Shown: positions 1 to 6,818 of the stretch, one piece after another
Layout: each line of letters opens with the position of its first letter
Position numbering within the stretch: position 1 is the first letter of the stretch
DNA from: DATJPD01 sp036394195
Lineage (GTDB): Bacteria > Pseudomonadota > Alphaproteobacteria > CACIAM-22H2
Assembly: GCA_036394195.1 (NCBI GenBank)
Contig: DASWFO010000078.1
Coordinates: 1 to 12,122 of the forward strand
Reading direction: 5' to 3'
Length of the DNA: 12,122 bases
Made by a program: the position numbers and the translations under genes
The notes under the pieces: generated by a model
What the model was told of the DNA's origin: nothing
Database searches by the model: none
Seen by the model: only the letters and a program-made list of their open reading frames with translations

Positions 1-93
1 ACCCCGGACGAGCGAAGCGAGATCCGGGGTCCATCTCGCCCGTGGCAGCATGGACCCCGGCTCGCGCGGCTGCGCCGCTTGGCCGGGGTGACG
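1..93. repeat. Palindromic intergenic repeat
   Basis: Seen directly: ACCCCGGA (1-8) pairs with TCCGGGGT (23-30). CCGGGGTCCAT (24-34) is the exact reverse complement of ATGGACCCCGG (50-60). ACCCCGG (54-60) pairs with CCGGGGT (83-89), with a further GGC/GCC-rich stem inside. The element can therefore fold as side hairpins or as one central hairpin. The sequence resembles the CCGGGGT-type dispersed repeats common between genes of alphaproteobacteria. It lies downstream of the leftward ridA-like gene, so its transcript could end or be stabilised here, but there is no U-run typical of an intrinsic terminator. Confidence 0.8.
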
Positions 94-138
94 ACTGAGG
101 ATGTCCTGCACTGGCTATCATCTGTCAGAGTCGCACCA

Positions 139-555
139 CTAAGGCGCCCCGACCACCGCCTCCACCTCGAGCAGGAACTCCTCCTTCACCAGCCGGTCGA
201 TGACGAGAAGGGTGTTCGGCGGATAGGCGCCGCCCTTGAACAGCTTCGGGAAGAGCTTCCCGCGCTCGGCCATGAAGATCTCGATGTCCTGCGAATGGCA
301 GAGATAGGTGGTGAACTTGATCACCGAGCTGAAATCGCAGCCCATCCCGTTCAGCACGTCACCCAGGTTCTTGAACACCTGACGGAACTGCGCCGCGAAG
401 TCGCCCTTGCCGACGACCTCGTTCTTCGCGCCCACCGCGACCTGCCCCGCGATGAACAGCAGCGTCCCGCCGGTGACGCCGCCGACATGCGAGTAAAGCC
501 CCTGCACCGGCGCCGCGCCCTTGGGGTTCTCGTACCAGACTTTGGCCTTGGCCAT
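139..555 (-). CDS. RidA/YjgF/UK114-family protein lacking the catalytic Arg
   Basis: A 138-residue protein of the usual RidA size. Canonical RidA is a trimer that hydrolyses reactive enamine/imine intermediates released by PLP enzymes. Family landmarks are GLYSHV near residues 19-24, FIAGQVA at 34-40, the FRQVFKNLGDVL helix at 57-68, and the C-terminal LLEVEAVV strand at 128-135. In canonical members the motif before the last strand carries the carboxylate-binding Arg (E. coli Arg105, in PARSCVEV). Here the aligned stretch is YPPNTLLV with Asn114, so this is a non-canonical Rid protein and imine deaminase activity cannot be assumed. Such Rid groups often sit in catabolic operons. The ATG start is supported by AGGAGG about seven bases upstream. 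It is transcribed away from the SDR-like gene at 669, across a gap of roughly 110 bases. Confidence 0.93.
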   Translation of the reverse strand: MAKAKVWYENPKGAAPVQGLYSHVGGVTGGTLLFIAGQVAVGAKNEVVGKGDFAAQFRQVFKNLGDVLNGMGCDFSSVIKFTTYLCHSQDIEIFMAERGKLFPKLFKGGAYPPNTLLVIDRLVKEEFLLEVEAVVGAP

Positions 556-668
556 ATGCCCCCCTCCTGCTCAGAGGCGGCGACCGTGTCCCCGCGATTG
601 CGGAGCCCGCCCCGCCCGATTAGTCTCGAATGACGTCCGTCCGACACGCCAGACAAAGCATTTCAAGC

Positions 669-1703
669 ATGTCCGAAGCAAGCCTGCCCGAGCGCATCCG
701 CGACGTCGAGCATCTGGAAGACCTGATGACCACGCCCGGCCCGCAGCTGCGTGCGGACATGGCCAAGCTGGCGGGCGACATCATCATCCTCGGTGTCGGC
801 GGCAAGATGGGCCCCACCCTTGCCCGGCTGGCCAAGCACGCGGCACCCCAAAAGCGGGTGATCGGCGTGGCGCGGTTCAGCGAGAACGGCTTGCGCGACA
901 AGCTTGCCGGCTGGGGCATCGAGTGCATCGAAGCCGACCTGCTCGACCGCAAGCAGATCGACGCCTTGCCGAAGCTGCCCAATGTCGTATTCATGGCTGG
1001 CCGCAAGTTCGGCGCCTCCGATCGTGAGGACCTGACATGGGCGATGAACGCGCATGTGCCGGCCCTGGTCGCGGAGGCGTTCGCCGGCTCGAACATCGTC
1101 GCGTTCTCGACCGGCAACGTCTACCCGTATGTGAACGTCACGCAGGGCGGCGCCACCGAGCGCACGCCCGCCGTGCCGCCGTCGGGCACTTATGCCAATT
1201 CCTGTGTCGCGCGCGAGGGCATGTTCACCTATTTCTCGCGCCTGCACGGCACGCCGGGCCGCCTCATCCGGCTCAACTACGCGATCGACATGCGCTACGG
1301 CGTGCTGCACGACATCGCCACCAAGGTGTTCCAGGGCCAGCCGATCGACCTCGCCACCGGCCATGTCAATGTGATCTGGCAAGGCGATGCCAATACGATT
1401 GTGCTGCGCGCGTTCGGGCACTGCACCACGCCGACCAGCCCGCTCAACGTCAGCGGCCTGGAGACGATCAGCGTGCGCCAGCTCGCCGAGACCTTCGGCC
1501 AGCGGTTCAACAAGCCGCCGAATCTCGCCGGCAGCGAAGCGCCGGACGCCTGGCTAATCAACACGACCGAGGCCAGGCGCCTGTTCGGCCCGCCCAGCGT
1601 GACGGTGGCCACGCTGATCGACTGGACGGCCGACTGGGTATCGCGCGGCGGTCAGAGCCTCGGCAAGCCGACCCGCTATCAGACCCGCGATGGCGTCTTC
1701 TGA
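669..1703 (+). CDS. NAD(P)-dependent epimerase/dehydratase-like protein (atypical extended SDR)
   Basis: A 344-residue Rossmann-fold protein from the ATG at 669. An in-frame ATG at 630 would add 13 residues, but neither start has a clear ribosome-binding site. A glycine-rich loop GVGGKMG (residues 42-48) follows a hydrophobic strand. An acidic residue follows the second strand (IEAD, 87-90). FSTGNVYP (146-153) matches the SDR active-site strand, and YANSCVARE (175-183) aligns with the extended-SDR YxxSKxxxE motif. The active-site Lys is Cys179 here, so classical tyrosine-lysine redox catalysis is doubtful. The protein may bind NAD(P) and act otherwise, or catalyse an unusual reaction. Its last 14 bases overlap the following GNAT gene, indicating cotranscription and translational coupling. 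Substrate unknown. Confidence 0.88.
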   Translation: MSEASLPERIRDVEHLEDLMTTPGPQLRADMAKLAGDIIILGVGGKMGPTLARLAKHAAPQKRVIGVARFSENGLRDKLAGWGIECIEADLLDRKQIDALPKLPNVVFMAGRKFGASDREDLTWAMNAHVPALVAEAFAGSNIVAFSTGNVYPYVNVTQGGATERTPAVPPSGTYANSCVAREGMFTYFSRLHGTPGRLIRLNYAIDMRYGVLHDIATKVFQGQPIDLATGHVNVIWQGDANTIVLRAFGHCTTPTSPLNVSGLETISVRQLAETFGQRFNKPPNLAGSEAPDAWLINTTEARRLFGPPSVTVATLIDWTADWVSRGGQSLGKPTRYQTRDGVF

Positions 1704-2562
1704 CCCGCCTGCCTACGCGATCGCGCCGCTGACCGCGGCGGAGATCGACCAGGCGCGCCTGCTGGTCGCCGAAGCCGGCTGGAACCAAGTCGCGGCCGAC
1801 TGGCAGCTGTTCCTCGATCTCGGCACGGTCCATGCGGTCCGCACGCCGGACGGCCGCGTCGTCGCGACGGGCGCCACCCTGCCCTATGGCGGCCGCTTCG
1901 CCTGGATCAGCATGGTGCTGGTGGCCGGCGACCACCGGCGGCGCGGCCTCGCGACCCAGCTCCTCAATCTCTGCATTAACGAGATCAGGGTCGCCGGCAT
2001 GATCCCGGTGCTCGATGCCACGCCGGCCGGGCAGCAGGTCTATACCAGGCTCGGCTTCGTGCCCGCCTGGGGCATCTCGCTCCTGGAACGCGGACAAGTG
2101 CGCCCCGCCGCCGCGCCGCCGCCCGCCGGTGTTATGCTCTGCCCGGTGCTGCCGGCCGATCTCGCCCGCGTCAGCGCCTACGACGCCGCGGCGTTCCGCG
2201 CCGACCGCGGCGAAGTCCTGCAGCGGCTGCAGGCGCGGCTGCCCGCCGGTGCGTGGCTGGCCGAGCGCCAGGGCCGGATCGTCGGGCATCTGCACGGCCG
2301 CGACGGCCGGAGGGCCACCCAGCTTGGGCCGCTGGTCGCCGACGACAGCGCAACCGCGATGGCGCTGCTGGCCCAGGCCCTCGCCGGCATCGCCGGACCG
2401 GTCTATGTCGACGTGGCTGATACCAAGCGCGAGCTGCGCGCCTGGCTAGAAAGCGTGGGCTTCACCGTGCAGCGGCCGTGGACGCGGATGCTGCTTGGAC
2501 GCAGCGCGTTGTTCGACGTCGTGAGCCGCGTGTTCGCGATCGGCGGACCGGAAATCGGGTGA
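1690..2562 (+). CDS. GNAT-family N-acetyltransferase with a second GNAT-like domain
   Basis: A 290-residue protein. The N-terminal half (about residues 8-135) is a standard GNAT fold. The strand FAWISMVLV (70-78) leads into DHRRRGLATQLL (81-92), which carries the R-x-x-G-x-A acetyl-CoA pyrophosphate loop, and YTRLGFVPA (118-126) is the typical motif-B tyrosine/GF element. The C-terminal half (about 145-275) has a second, weaker unit ending in LRAWLESVGFTVQRPWTRM, resembling the C-terminal GNAT-like domain (Acetyltransf_18 type) of many two-domain acetyltransferases. Acetyl-CoA is the likely donor; the acceptor is unknown. The ATG lies inside the end of the SDR-like gene. The stop is only 15 bases from the end of the convergent PilZ gene. 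Confidence 0.92.
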   Translation: MASSDPPAYAIAPLTAAEIDQARLLVAEAGWNQVAADWQLFLDLGTVHAVRTPDGRVVATGATLPYGGRFAWISMVLVAGDHRRRGLATQLLNLCINEIRVAGMIPVLDATPAGQQVYTRLGFVPAWGISLLERGQVRPAAAPPPAGVMLCPVLPADLARVSAYDAAAFRADRGEVLQRLQARLPAGAWLAERQGRIVGHLHGRDGRRATQLGPLVADDSATAMALLAQALAGIAGPVYVDVADTKRELRAWLESVGFTVQRPWTRMLLGRSALFDVVSRVFAIGGPEIG

Positions 2563-2577
2563 CCGTCGGGCTCGGCC

Positions 2578-2907
2578 TCAGGTATCGGACGAAAAATGGT
2601 CACGAATGCGCGCTGCGGTGTCGCCCGACAAGCATTGATAGCGAACCGCCACGAGGCCGTTTGCAACCCGGGCGACCTCGCAGTCCGCATCGAACCGCAG
2701 CCGATCGTCTCCGCACCTCACCGTCACCTTGAGGGTGAGCTTCTGGCCAATATCGAGCGGGGAGCCCATGGGCCCGAACAGAAGGCCGCTGCCGCTCCAG
2801 TTCCGCAAGGGGAACTGCACGTTATTGAAGGTGACGTAGTCATTCGCCGTCGTCTGAACGCGCGGTGAGGTTCGTCTATCGGCTGCTTCCTGCGGCTTTG
2901 ATGTCAT
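2578..2907 (-). CDS. PilZ-domain c-di-GMP-binding protein
   Basis: A 109-residue single-domain protein starting at the ATG on 2907-2905, where a GGGGGA purine run sits about six bases upstream. The frame stays open to an ATG at 2997 (139 residues), which is less likely. Both PilZ signature motifs are intact: RTSPR (residues 12-16) is the RxxxR motif and NWSGSG (36-41) is the [D/N]xSxxG motif. Together these bind cyclic di-GMP in known PilZ domains. Alternating hydrophobic strands follow (LTLKVTV, RFDADCEV, LVAVRYQ), as in the PilZ barrel, with a short C-terminal helix. There is no attached output domain, so it probably acts by binding a partner. An AT-rich stretch at about 3045-3062 in its upstream gap could contain its promoter. 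No functional link to the neighbouring transporter is evident. Confidence 0.88.
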   Translation of the reverse strand: MTSKPQEAADRRTSPRVQTTANDYVTFNNVQFPLRNWSGSGLLFGPMGSPLDIGQKLTLKVTVRCGDDRLRFDADCEVARVANGLVAVRYQCLSGDTAARIRDHFSSDT

Positions 2908-3094
2908 AGGTGTCCCCCGCCGCGGCCCTTTCGCGCCGTCGGCGATGATTTGCATGATGTCAGGCCCTGTCGCGACCACGGCGCTGATCCCTCTCAACCT
3001 GAAGGACCGCGATTTTGACCGCCGAAGCCTTAACCAACGCTTAACTGCGTATTTTTATATGTCCGGCCTCACAATACCGCGCCGAAAACGCCGA

Positions 3095-4102
3095 TCAGAA
3101 CAGCTTCGGCGGATGTATATCGGGCATCTTGACCGACTTGTCGAGGAACTGGTTGGTGTAGGCCGTTTTCACGTCGTAAGGTTTCTCCATGCCGATATAG
3201 TCGGTGACCAGCTTGTAGTCATCGGCCATGCGCTTGTCGTTGTGCCAGCCAAGCGCCACGGTGCGCGAGGTCTCGTCGCTCATCAGGATCGTGACGAGGT
3301 GCCAGTTCAGCAGCTCGTTGTCGTACAGCAGGGCGCCGTTGGCCTCGACCAGCGCCTTGATGCACGGCTCTGGCGTCGTGGCGCATTCGGCGAAGGCCTT
3401 CTGGGTGATCTTGGAGAACTTCTCGGCGGTCGCCTGGTTGCCTTTCAGCCACGCCCCGTTGACGACGATCGAGTTGCCGTAGGGGTTCAGCCCGGCATCC
3501 TTCCAGGCGAGATAGCCCATGTCGTCGCCGAGCTCGCGCGCGAACACGTGGTGGAGGTTGAAGAACGAGGTCGTCGCGTCGATTGCGTGCGACTTGAGCG
3601 CGCTCAGCTTGGAATTGGCGTCGATATTGACCCAGGTGACCGAATTGGGGTCCATGCCGTTCGCCTTGGCGAGCGCCGGCCACATCGTGCGCGCCCCGTC
3701 GCCCGCCGGATTGCCGATCTTCTTGCCGGCGAGGTCCTTCACGGTCTTGATCCCGGCGCTCTTCAGCCAGTAGAGACCCTGCGGCGAATTGGCATACACG
3801 TTCATCACGCCGACGAGATCCGCACCCTTGCCGCGGAACAGCAGCACGCCGGCCATGTCGGACAGGCCGAGCTGCGAGGCGCCGGCGCCGACTTTCTGCG
3901 CCGACATGGCGGAGCCGCGGCCGGTCTCGAAATCGACATCGATGCCGGCCTGCTTATACCAGCCCATCTTCTGCGCGTAGAAATACGGAGCATGGTCGCC
4001 GCCGGCGACCCAGTTGAGCGTGAATGTGAGCTTCTCGGCGCTCGCCGGCGATGCGGCCAGGGCGAACCCGGCGACCGCCGCCGCGGCCAGTCTAGATATC
4101 AT
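3095..4102 (-). CDS. ABC transporter substrate-binding protein, NMT1/THI5-like
   Basis: A 335-residue exported binding protein. Residues 1-22 form a signal peptide (positive MISR, an alanine-rich core, ASPASA before Glu23), so the mature protein is periplasmic. The mature N-terminus has the family pattern: LNWVAGGDHAPYFYAQ (29-44), then GWYKQAGIDVDFETGRGS (47-64), then the GASQLGLSD switch region (74-82). This is the NMT1/THI5/SsuA-like fold, whose members bind pyrimidine precursors, sulfonates, nitrate or other small organics; the ligand cannot be read from sequence. GGGAGG lies eleven bases before the ATG. No transporter subunit lies on its own strand. The matching permease and ATPase start about 2 kb away on the other strand, so it is the probable specificity component of that importer. 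Confidence 0.93.
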   Translation of the reverse strand: MISRLAAAAVAGFALAASPASAEKLTFTLNWVAGGDHAPYFYAQKMGWYKQAGIDVDFETGRGSAMSAQKVGAGASQLGLSDMAGVLLFRGKGADLVGVMNVYANSPQGLYWLKSAGIKTVKDLAGKKIGNPAGDGARTMWPALAKANGMDPNSVTWVNIDANSKLSALKSHAIDATTSFFNLHHVFARELGDDMGYLAWKDAGLNPYGNSIVVNGAWLKGNQATAEKFSKITQKAFAECATTPEPCIKALVEANGALLYDNELLNWHLVTILMSDETSRTVALGWHNDKRMADDYKLVTDYIGMEKPYDVKTAYTNQFLDKSVKMPDIHPPKLF

Positions 4103-4170
4103 GGGGATAGGAGCCTCCCTGGGAACGGCGCGGGACCTTAACGTGGGCCCCGCCGAGCCCGGATTGTACC

Positions 4171-4226
4171 GAAGGAGGACGGGCCTATCCAGGCACGGCT
4201 GGCGCGACTTACGGCCGTCCTTCTTC
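4171..4226. promoter_or_regulatory. Imperfect inverted repeat in a divergent gap
   Basis: GAAGGAGGACGG (4171-4182) can pair with CCGTCCTTCTTC (4215-4226). Eleven of twelve positions are complementary and the twelfth is a G-T pair, which is a G-U wobble in plus-strand RNA. A further CC/GG pair follows after one unpaired base, and the loop is about 30 bases. It sits between the leftward binding-protein gene and the rightward DUF2165 gene, so it could be an operator or a leader hairpin for either. No known regulator motif is recognised, and the function is inferred only from position and symmetry. Confidence 0.4.
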
Positions 4227-4261
4227 TAAGCTTGCAGGCCGTAGCCCACCACGGGGCGATC

Positions 4262-4750
4262 ATGACGCTGATTCTTCGCCTGATCCAGGGCCTGTTCGCC
4301 GCCTATATCGGCGCCTTCGGACTGCTGGTCGCATTCGGCAACCTCACCGATTACGGCACGAACTTCGCGTTCGTGCAGCATGTGATGAGCATGGACACGA
4401 TCTTTCCCGGGAACGGTCTCCGCTACCGGGCGATCACCAATCCGCAGCTCCATCATTTAGCCTATTGGGTGATCATTCTCGGCGAGGCGCTGAGCGGAGT
4501 CTTGTGCAGCATCGGCGCGCTGCGCCTTTTTCGCTGCCTCCACAGCGACACGGCGACCTTCCACAGCGCCAAGTCAGTGGCGGCTCTCGGGCTCGCCCTC
4601 GCCTTTACCGTCTGGTTCCTCGGCTTCATGGTGATCGGCGGCGAATGGTTCGCCATGTGGCAGTCGGCGCAATGGAACGGTCAGTCGGCGGCAACCCGCT
4701 TCCTGATCTGTATAGGCATTGCCTTGCTGGTGCTCGTCCATAAGGAATGA
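4262..4750 (+). CDS. DUF2165 family small integral membrane protein
   Basis: A 162-residue hydrophobic protein with four likely membrane helices, at about residues 5-25, 66-88, 104-126 and 143-160. HVMSMDTIFPGN (40-51), followed by RYRAIT and later the ILGEALSG helix, is the conserved pattern of DUF2165, a family without an established function. I chose the ATG at 4262. An upstream in-frame TTG at 4232 would add ten residues without hydrophobic character, and it lies immediately after the inverted repeat at 4171-4226. It diverges from the binding-protein gene and is followed by about 240 bases of repeat-rich sequence before the lyase/transporter block, so it is probably its own transcription unit. 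Role in transport is unproven. Confidence 0.86.
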   Translation: MTLILRLIQGLFAAYIGAFGLLVAFGNLTDYGTNFAFVQHVMSMDTIFPGNGLRYRAITNPQLHHLAYWVIILGEALSGVLCSIGALRLFRCLHSDTATFHSAKSVAALGLALAFTVWFLGFMVIGGEWFAMWQSAQWNGQSAATRFLICIGIALLVLVHKE

Positions 4751-4759
4751 GGAGTCTAT

Positions 4760-4837
4760 TTCACCACGGAGACACGGAGGTCACGGAGAATGAGGAGAGA
4801 GTCTTCCCTCCGTGCTCTCCGCGTCTCCGTGGTTGAA
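4760..4837. repeat. Inverted repeat of the CCACGGAGACACGGAG type
   Basis: The left arm TTCACCACGGAGACACGG (4760-4777) is nearly the reverse complement of CCGCGTCTCCGTGGTTGAA (4819-4837), with one mismatch and a one-base bulge. Between them the CACGGAG word recurs (4782-4788) and CCTCCGTG (4808-4815) pairs with internal copies. This is a dispersed, hairpin-forming intergenic repeat found in many bacteria. It begins ten bases after the DUF2165 stop codon, so it may form the 3' end of that transcript. Confidence 0.8.
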
Positions 4838-4843
4838 TTCTTT

Positions 4844-4916
4844 GGATGCCCACCTGCGCTGCGTTGGCGGCCTTCAAGGCCGCCGACGGGCGCGAAGAAT
4901 CTGGTGCGGGCATGAC
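4844..4916. repeat. Second palindromic repeat, GATGCCC...GGGCATGACG type
   Basis: GATGCCCACC (4845-4854) pairs, with a one-base bulge, with GGTGCGGGCAT (4903-4913). Inside is a near-perfect hairpin, GGCGGCCTT (4866-4874) against AAGGCCGCC (4876-4884). Read on the minus strand, it begins GTCATGCCCGCACC, resembling the TCATGCCCG...GGGCATCC repeats of alphaproteobacteria. It adjoins the repeat at 4760-4837, so two different repeat families are stacked in one gap just upstream of the five-gene block. Confidence 0.65.
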
Positions 4917-4939
4917 GAGAGTTGGGTGGTTCGACTTTG

Positions 4940-4967
4940 TTGGAATCTGCTCTAATGTCGCGATAAT
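4940..4967 (+). promoter_or_regulatory. Candidate promoter of the lyase/transporter block
   Basis: TTGGAA (4940-4945) is followed after 16 bases by GATAAT (4962-4967). These match the sigma-70-type consensus at four of six and five of six positions. Transcription would start near 4974 and give a short leader of about 17 bases carrying the AGGGAG ribosome-binding site (4981-4986) before the ATG at 4991. This is pattern matching only; GC-rich alphaproteobacteria often use weaker consensus elements. Confidence 0.35.
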
Positions 4968-4990
4968 CGACAAGGATTGCAGGGAGCGCG

Positions 4991-6052
4991 ATGAGCTTGC
5001 GGTGGACGGACTGGCCGGCGGAGGTCTTGGCGGTGCTGCGGCGCGGCGCGGTCATCCCCGCCCATCCGCTGGCCCTGAACGCCCGGCGGCAATTCGCCCC
5101 ACAGCGGCAGCAGGCGTTGACCCGCTATTACCTGGATGCCGGCGCCGGCGGCCTGGCAGTCGGCGTTCACACAACGCAATTCGCGATCCGCGATGCCGGG
5201 CTGTACCGGCCGGTGCTGGAATCGGCGGCGGAGACCGCGGCGCACTGGGCGAAGGCGAAGCCGGTCCTGATCGCAGGGGTCATTGGGCGCACCCGCCAGG
5301 CTGTGGCCGAGGCCCAGACCGCGCGCGGTCTCGGCTATCATGCCGGATTGCTGTCGCTGGCGGCGTTCAAGGGGGCGGGCGAAGACGAGCTGATCGAGCA
5401 TTGCACGGCGGTGGCGCGCGAGATTCCGCTGGTCGGATTCTACCTGCAGCCGGCGGTCGGCGGCATCGTCCTGCCGGCCTCGTTCTGGCGGCGCTTTGCC
5501 GCGATCGAGAACGTGGTCGCGATCAAGATCGCGCCGTTCAACCGCTATCGCACGCTGGATGTCATCCGCGGCGTGGTCGAGGCCGGGGCCGAAGAGCGGG
5601 TCACCCTCTACAGCGGCAACGATGATCACATCGTGCTCGACCTGCTGACGCCGTTCACAATCGCCGCCCAGGGCCGCCTGCACACGGTGCGGATCAAAGG
5701 CGGGCTGCTCGGGCATTGGAGCGTGTGGGTGCAATCGGCCGTCCAGCTGCTGCACCGCATCCACAAGGCGGCCAAGCGCCCCGCCATTCCGAACGATCTG
5801 CTGGAGCTGGAAGCCCAGGTCACCGACTGCAACGCTGCGATCTTCGACGTCGCCAACGACTTTCATGGCGTGATCGCCGGCTGCCACGAGATCCTGCGCC
5901 GCCAGGGGCTGCTCGAGGGCGTCTGGTGCCTGGACCCGGCGGAAACGCTGGGGCCCGGACAGAAAGAAGAGATCGACCGCGTCACCGCGGCGTATCCGCA
6001 TCTCACCGACGACGCCTTCGTGGCTGCCAATCTCGACCGATGGCTGTCATGA
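4991..6052 (+). CDS. Dihydrodipicolinate synthase (DapA)-family lyase/aldolase
   Basis: A 353-residue TIM-barrel protein, longer than the roughly 290 of DapA. Class I aldolase landmarks are kept. VAIKIAP (176-182) provides the Schiff-base Lys179, GFYLQP (149-154) provides Tyr151 at the place of DapA Tyr133, and GVHTTQF (58-64) replaces the GTTGE substrate loop. YSGNDDH (207-213) follows on a later strand. The changed substrate loop and a C-terminal helical extension (about 260-353) make it unlikely to be the lysine-biosynthesis enzyme. It more probably forms a Schiff base with, and cleaves or hydrates, another keto acid. AGGGAG precedes the ATG by four bases. It overlaps the permease gene by four bases (ATGA), so lyase and importer are translationally coupled, suggesting that its substrate derives from the imported compound. 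Confidence 0.9.
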   Translation: MSLRWTDWPAEVLAVLRRGAVIPAHPLALNARRQFAPQRQQALTRYYLDAGAGGLAVGVHTTQFAIRDAGLYRPVLESAAETAAHWAKAKPVLIAGVIGRTRQAVAEAQTARGLGYHAGLLSLAAFKGAGEDELIEHCTAVAREIPLVGFYLQPAVGGIVLPASFWRRFAAIENVVAIKIAPFNRYRTLDVIRGVVEAGAEERVTLYSGNDDHIVLDLLTPFTIAAQGRLHTVRIKGGLLGHWSVWVQSAVQLLHRIHKAAKRPAIPNDLLELEAQVTDCNAAIFDVANDFHGVIAGCHEILRRQGLLEGVWCLDPAETLGPGQKEEIDRVTAAYPHLTDDAFVAANLDRWLS

Positions 6053-6816
6053 GCGGCCAAATCGAGGCGGTGCACCGCTACGGGCTGGCGGTGCTCAGCC
6101 ATCTTCTGCTGATCGCCGCCTGGCACTTTTTCGTCGTGTTCGGCCACGTTCCCGCCTTCGTGATGCCGTCGCCCTACGCGACCGTCCATGCGCTGCTGGT
6201 GCCCAACTATCGCTGGCTGGACAATATCGCGGTGACCGGCACCGAGATCTTCGGCGGCTATGTCGCGGCAGTGGTCGTCGGCGTCGGGCTGGCGCTGCTG
6301 TTCTCGTGGTTCCGGCGGTTCGAGATGGTGGCGATGCCGCTGCTGGTCAGCCTGAACATGATCCCGAAAGTGGCGTTGGGGCCGCTGATCATCGTCTGGT
6401 TCAGCTACGGCATCGGGCCGAACGTGCTGATCGCCTTCGCGATCTGCTTCTTCCCGATCGTGCTCACGACGGCCCGCGGCTTGCGCGAGGTCGAGCCAGA
6501 CCTGCTCGACCTGGTGCGCAGCCTCAAGGGATCGCGGTGGCAGATCTTCATCAAGATCCAGCTCCCCGGCGCCCTGCCCTATATCTTCTCCGGCATGAAA
6601 GTGGCGGCGATCCTGGCGGTGGCGGGGGCCGTGGTCGGCGAGTTCCTGGGCTCCGATCGCGGGCTCGGCTATCTCATGCTGCAGGTCCAGGTGACGCTGG
6701 ACACCGCGGCGATGTTCATGGCGGTGATCCTCATCACGGGAATCGGCATGGTGATGTACGGGCTGGTGCTCGGCCTCGAGCGCCTGCTCGTGGTGCGCGA
6801 CGCGCGGATCCAGTAG
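6049..6816 (+). CDS. ABC transporter permease (SsuC/TauC/ThiX-like)
   Basis: A 255-residue inner-membrane protein with about six hydrophobic segments (roughly 13-32, 66-88, 95-118, 124-142, 182-200, 222-245). The cytoplasmic EAA loop, at about residues 140-176, reads TARGLREVEPDLLDLVRSLKG then WQIFIKIQLPGALPY, the form typical of permeases paired with NMT1/SsuA-like binding proteins. It couples to the ATPase through this loop. The start at 6049 overlaps the lyase stop in ATGA and gives the normal family length. An ATG nine bases earlier is also in frame. A two-base gap separates it from the ATPase gene. The only binding protein in view is the divergent one at 3095-4102. Confidence 0.94.
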   Translation: MSGQIEAVHRYGLAVLSHLLLIAAWHFFVVFGHVPAFVMPSPYATVHALLVPNYRWLDNIAVTGTEIFGGYVAAVVVGVGLALLFSWFRRFEMVAMPLLVSLNMIPKVALGPLIIVWFSYGIGPNVLIAFAICFFPIVLTTARGLREVEPDLLDLVRSLKGSRWQIFIKIQLPGALPYIFSGMKVAAILAVAGAVVGEFLGSDRGLGYLMLQVQVTLDTAAMFMAVILITGIGMVMYGLVLGLERLLVVRDARIQ

Positions 6817-6818
6817 CG

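Noticed and set aside
2945..4141. Long plus-strand frame opposite the binding-protein gene (398 codons)
   Set aside because: It is antisense to a clear NMT1/THI5-like protein, rich in Arg/Val/Gly/His without family motifs, and arises from GC-rich third-position bias.
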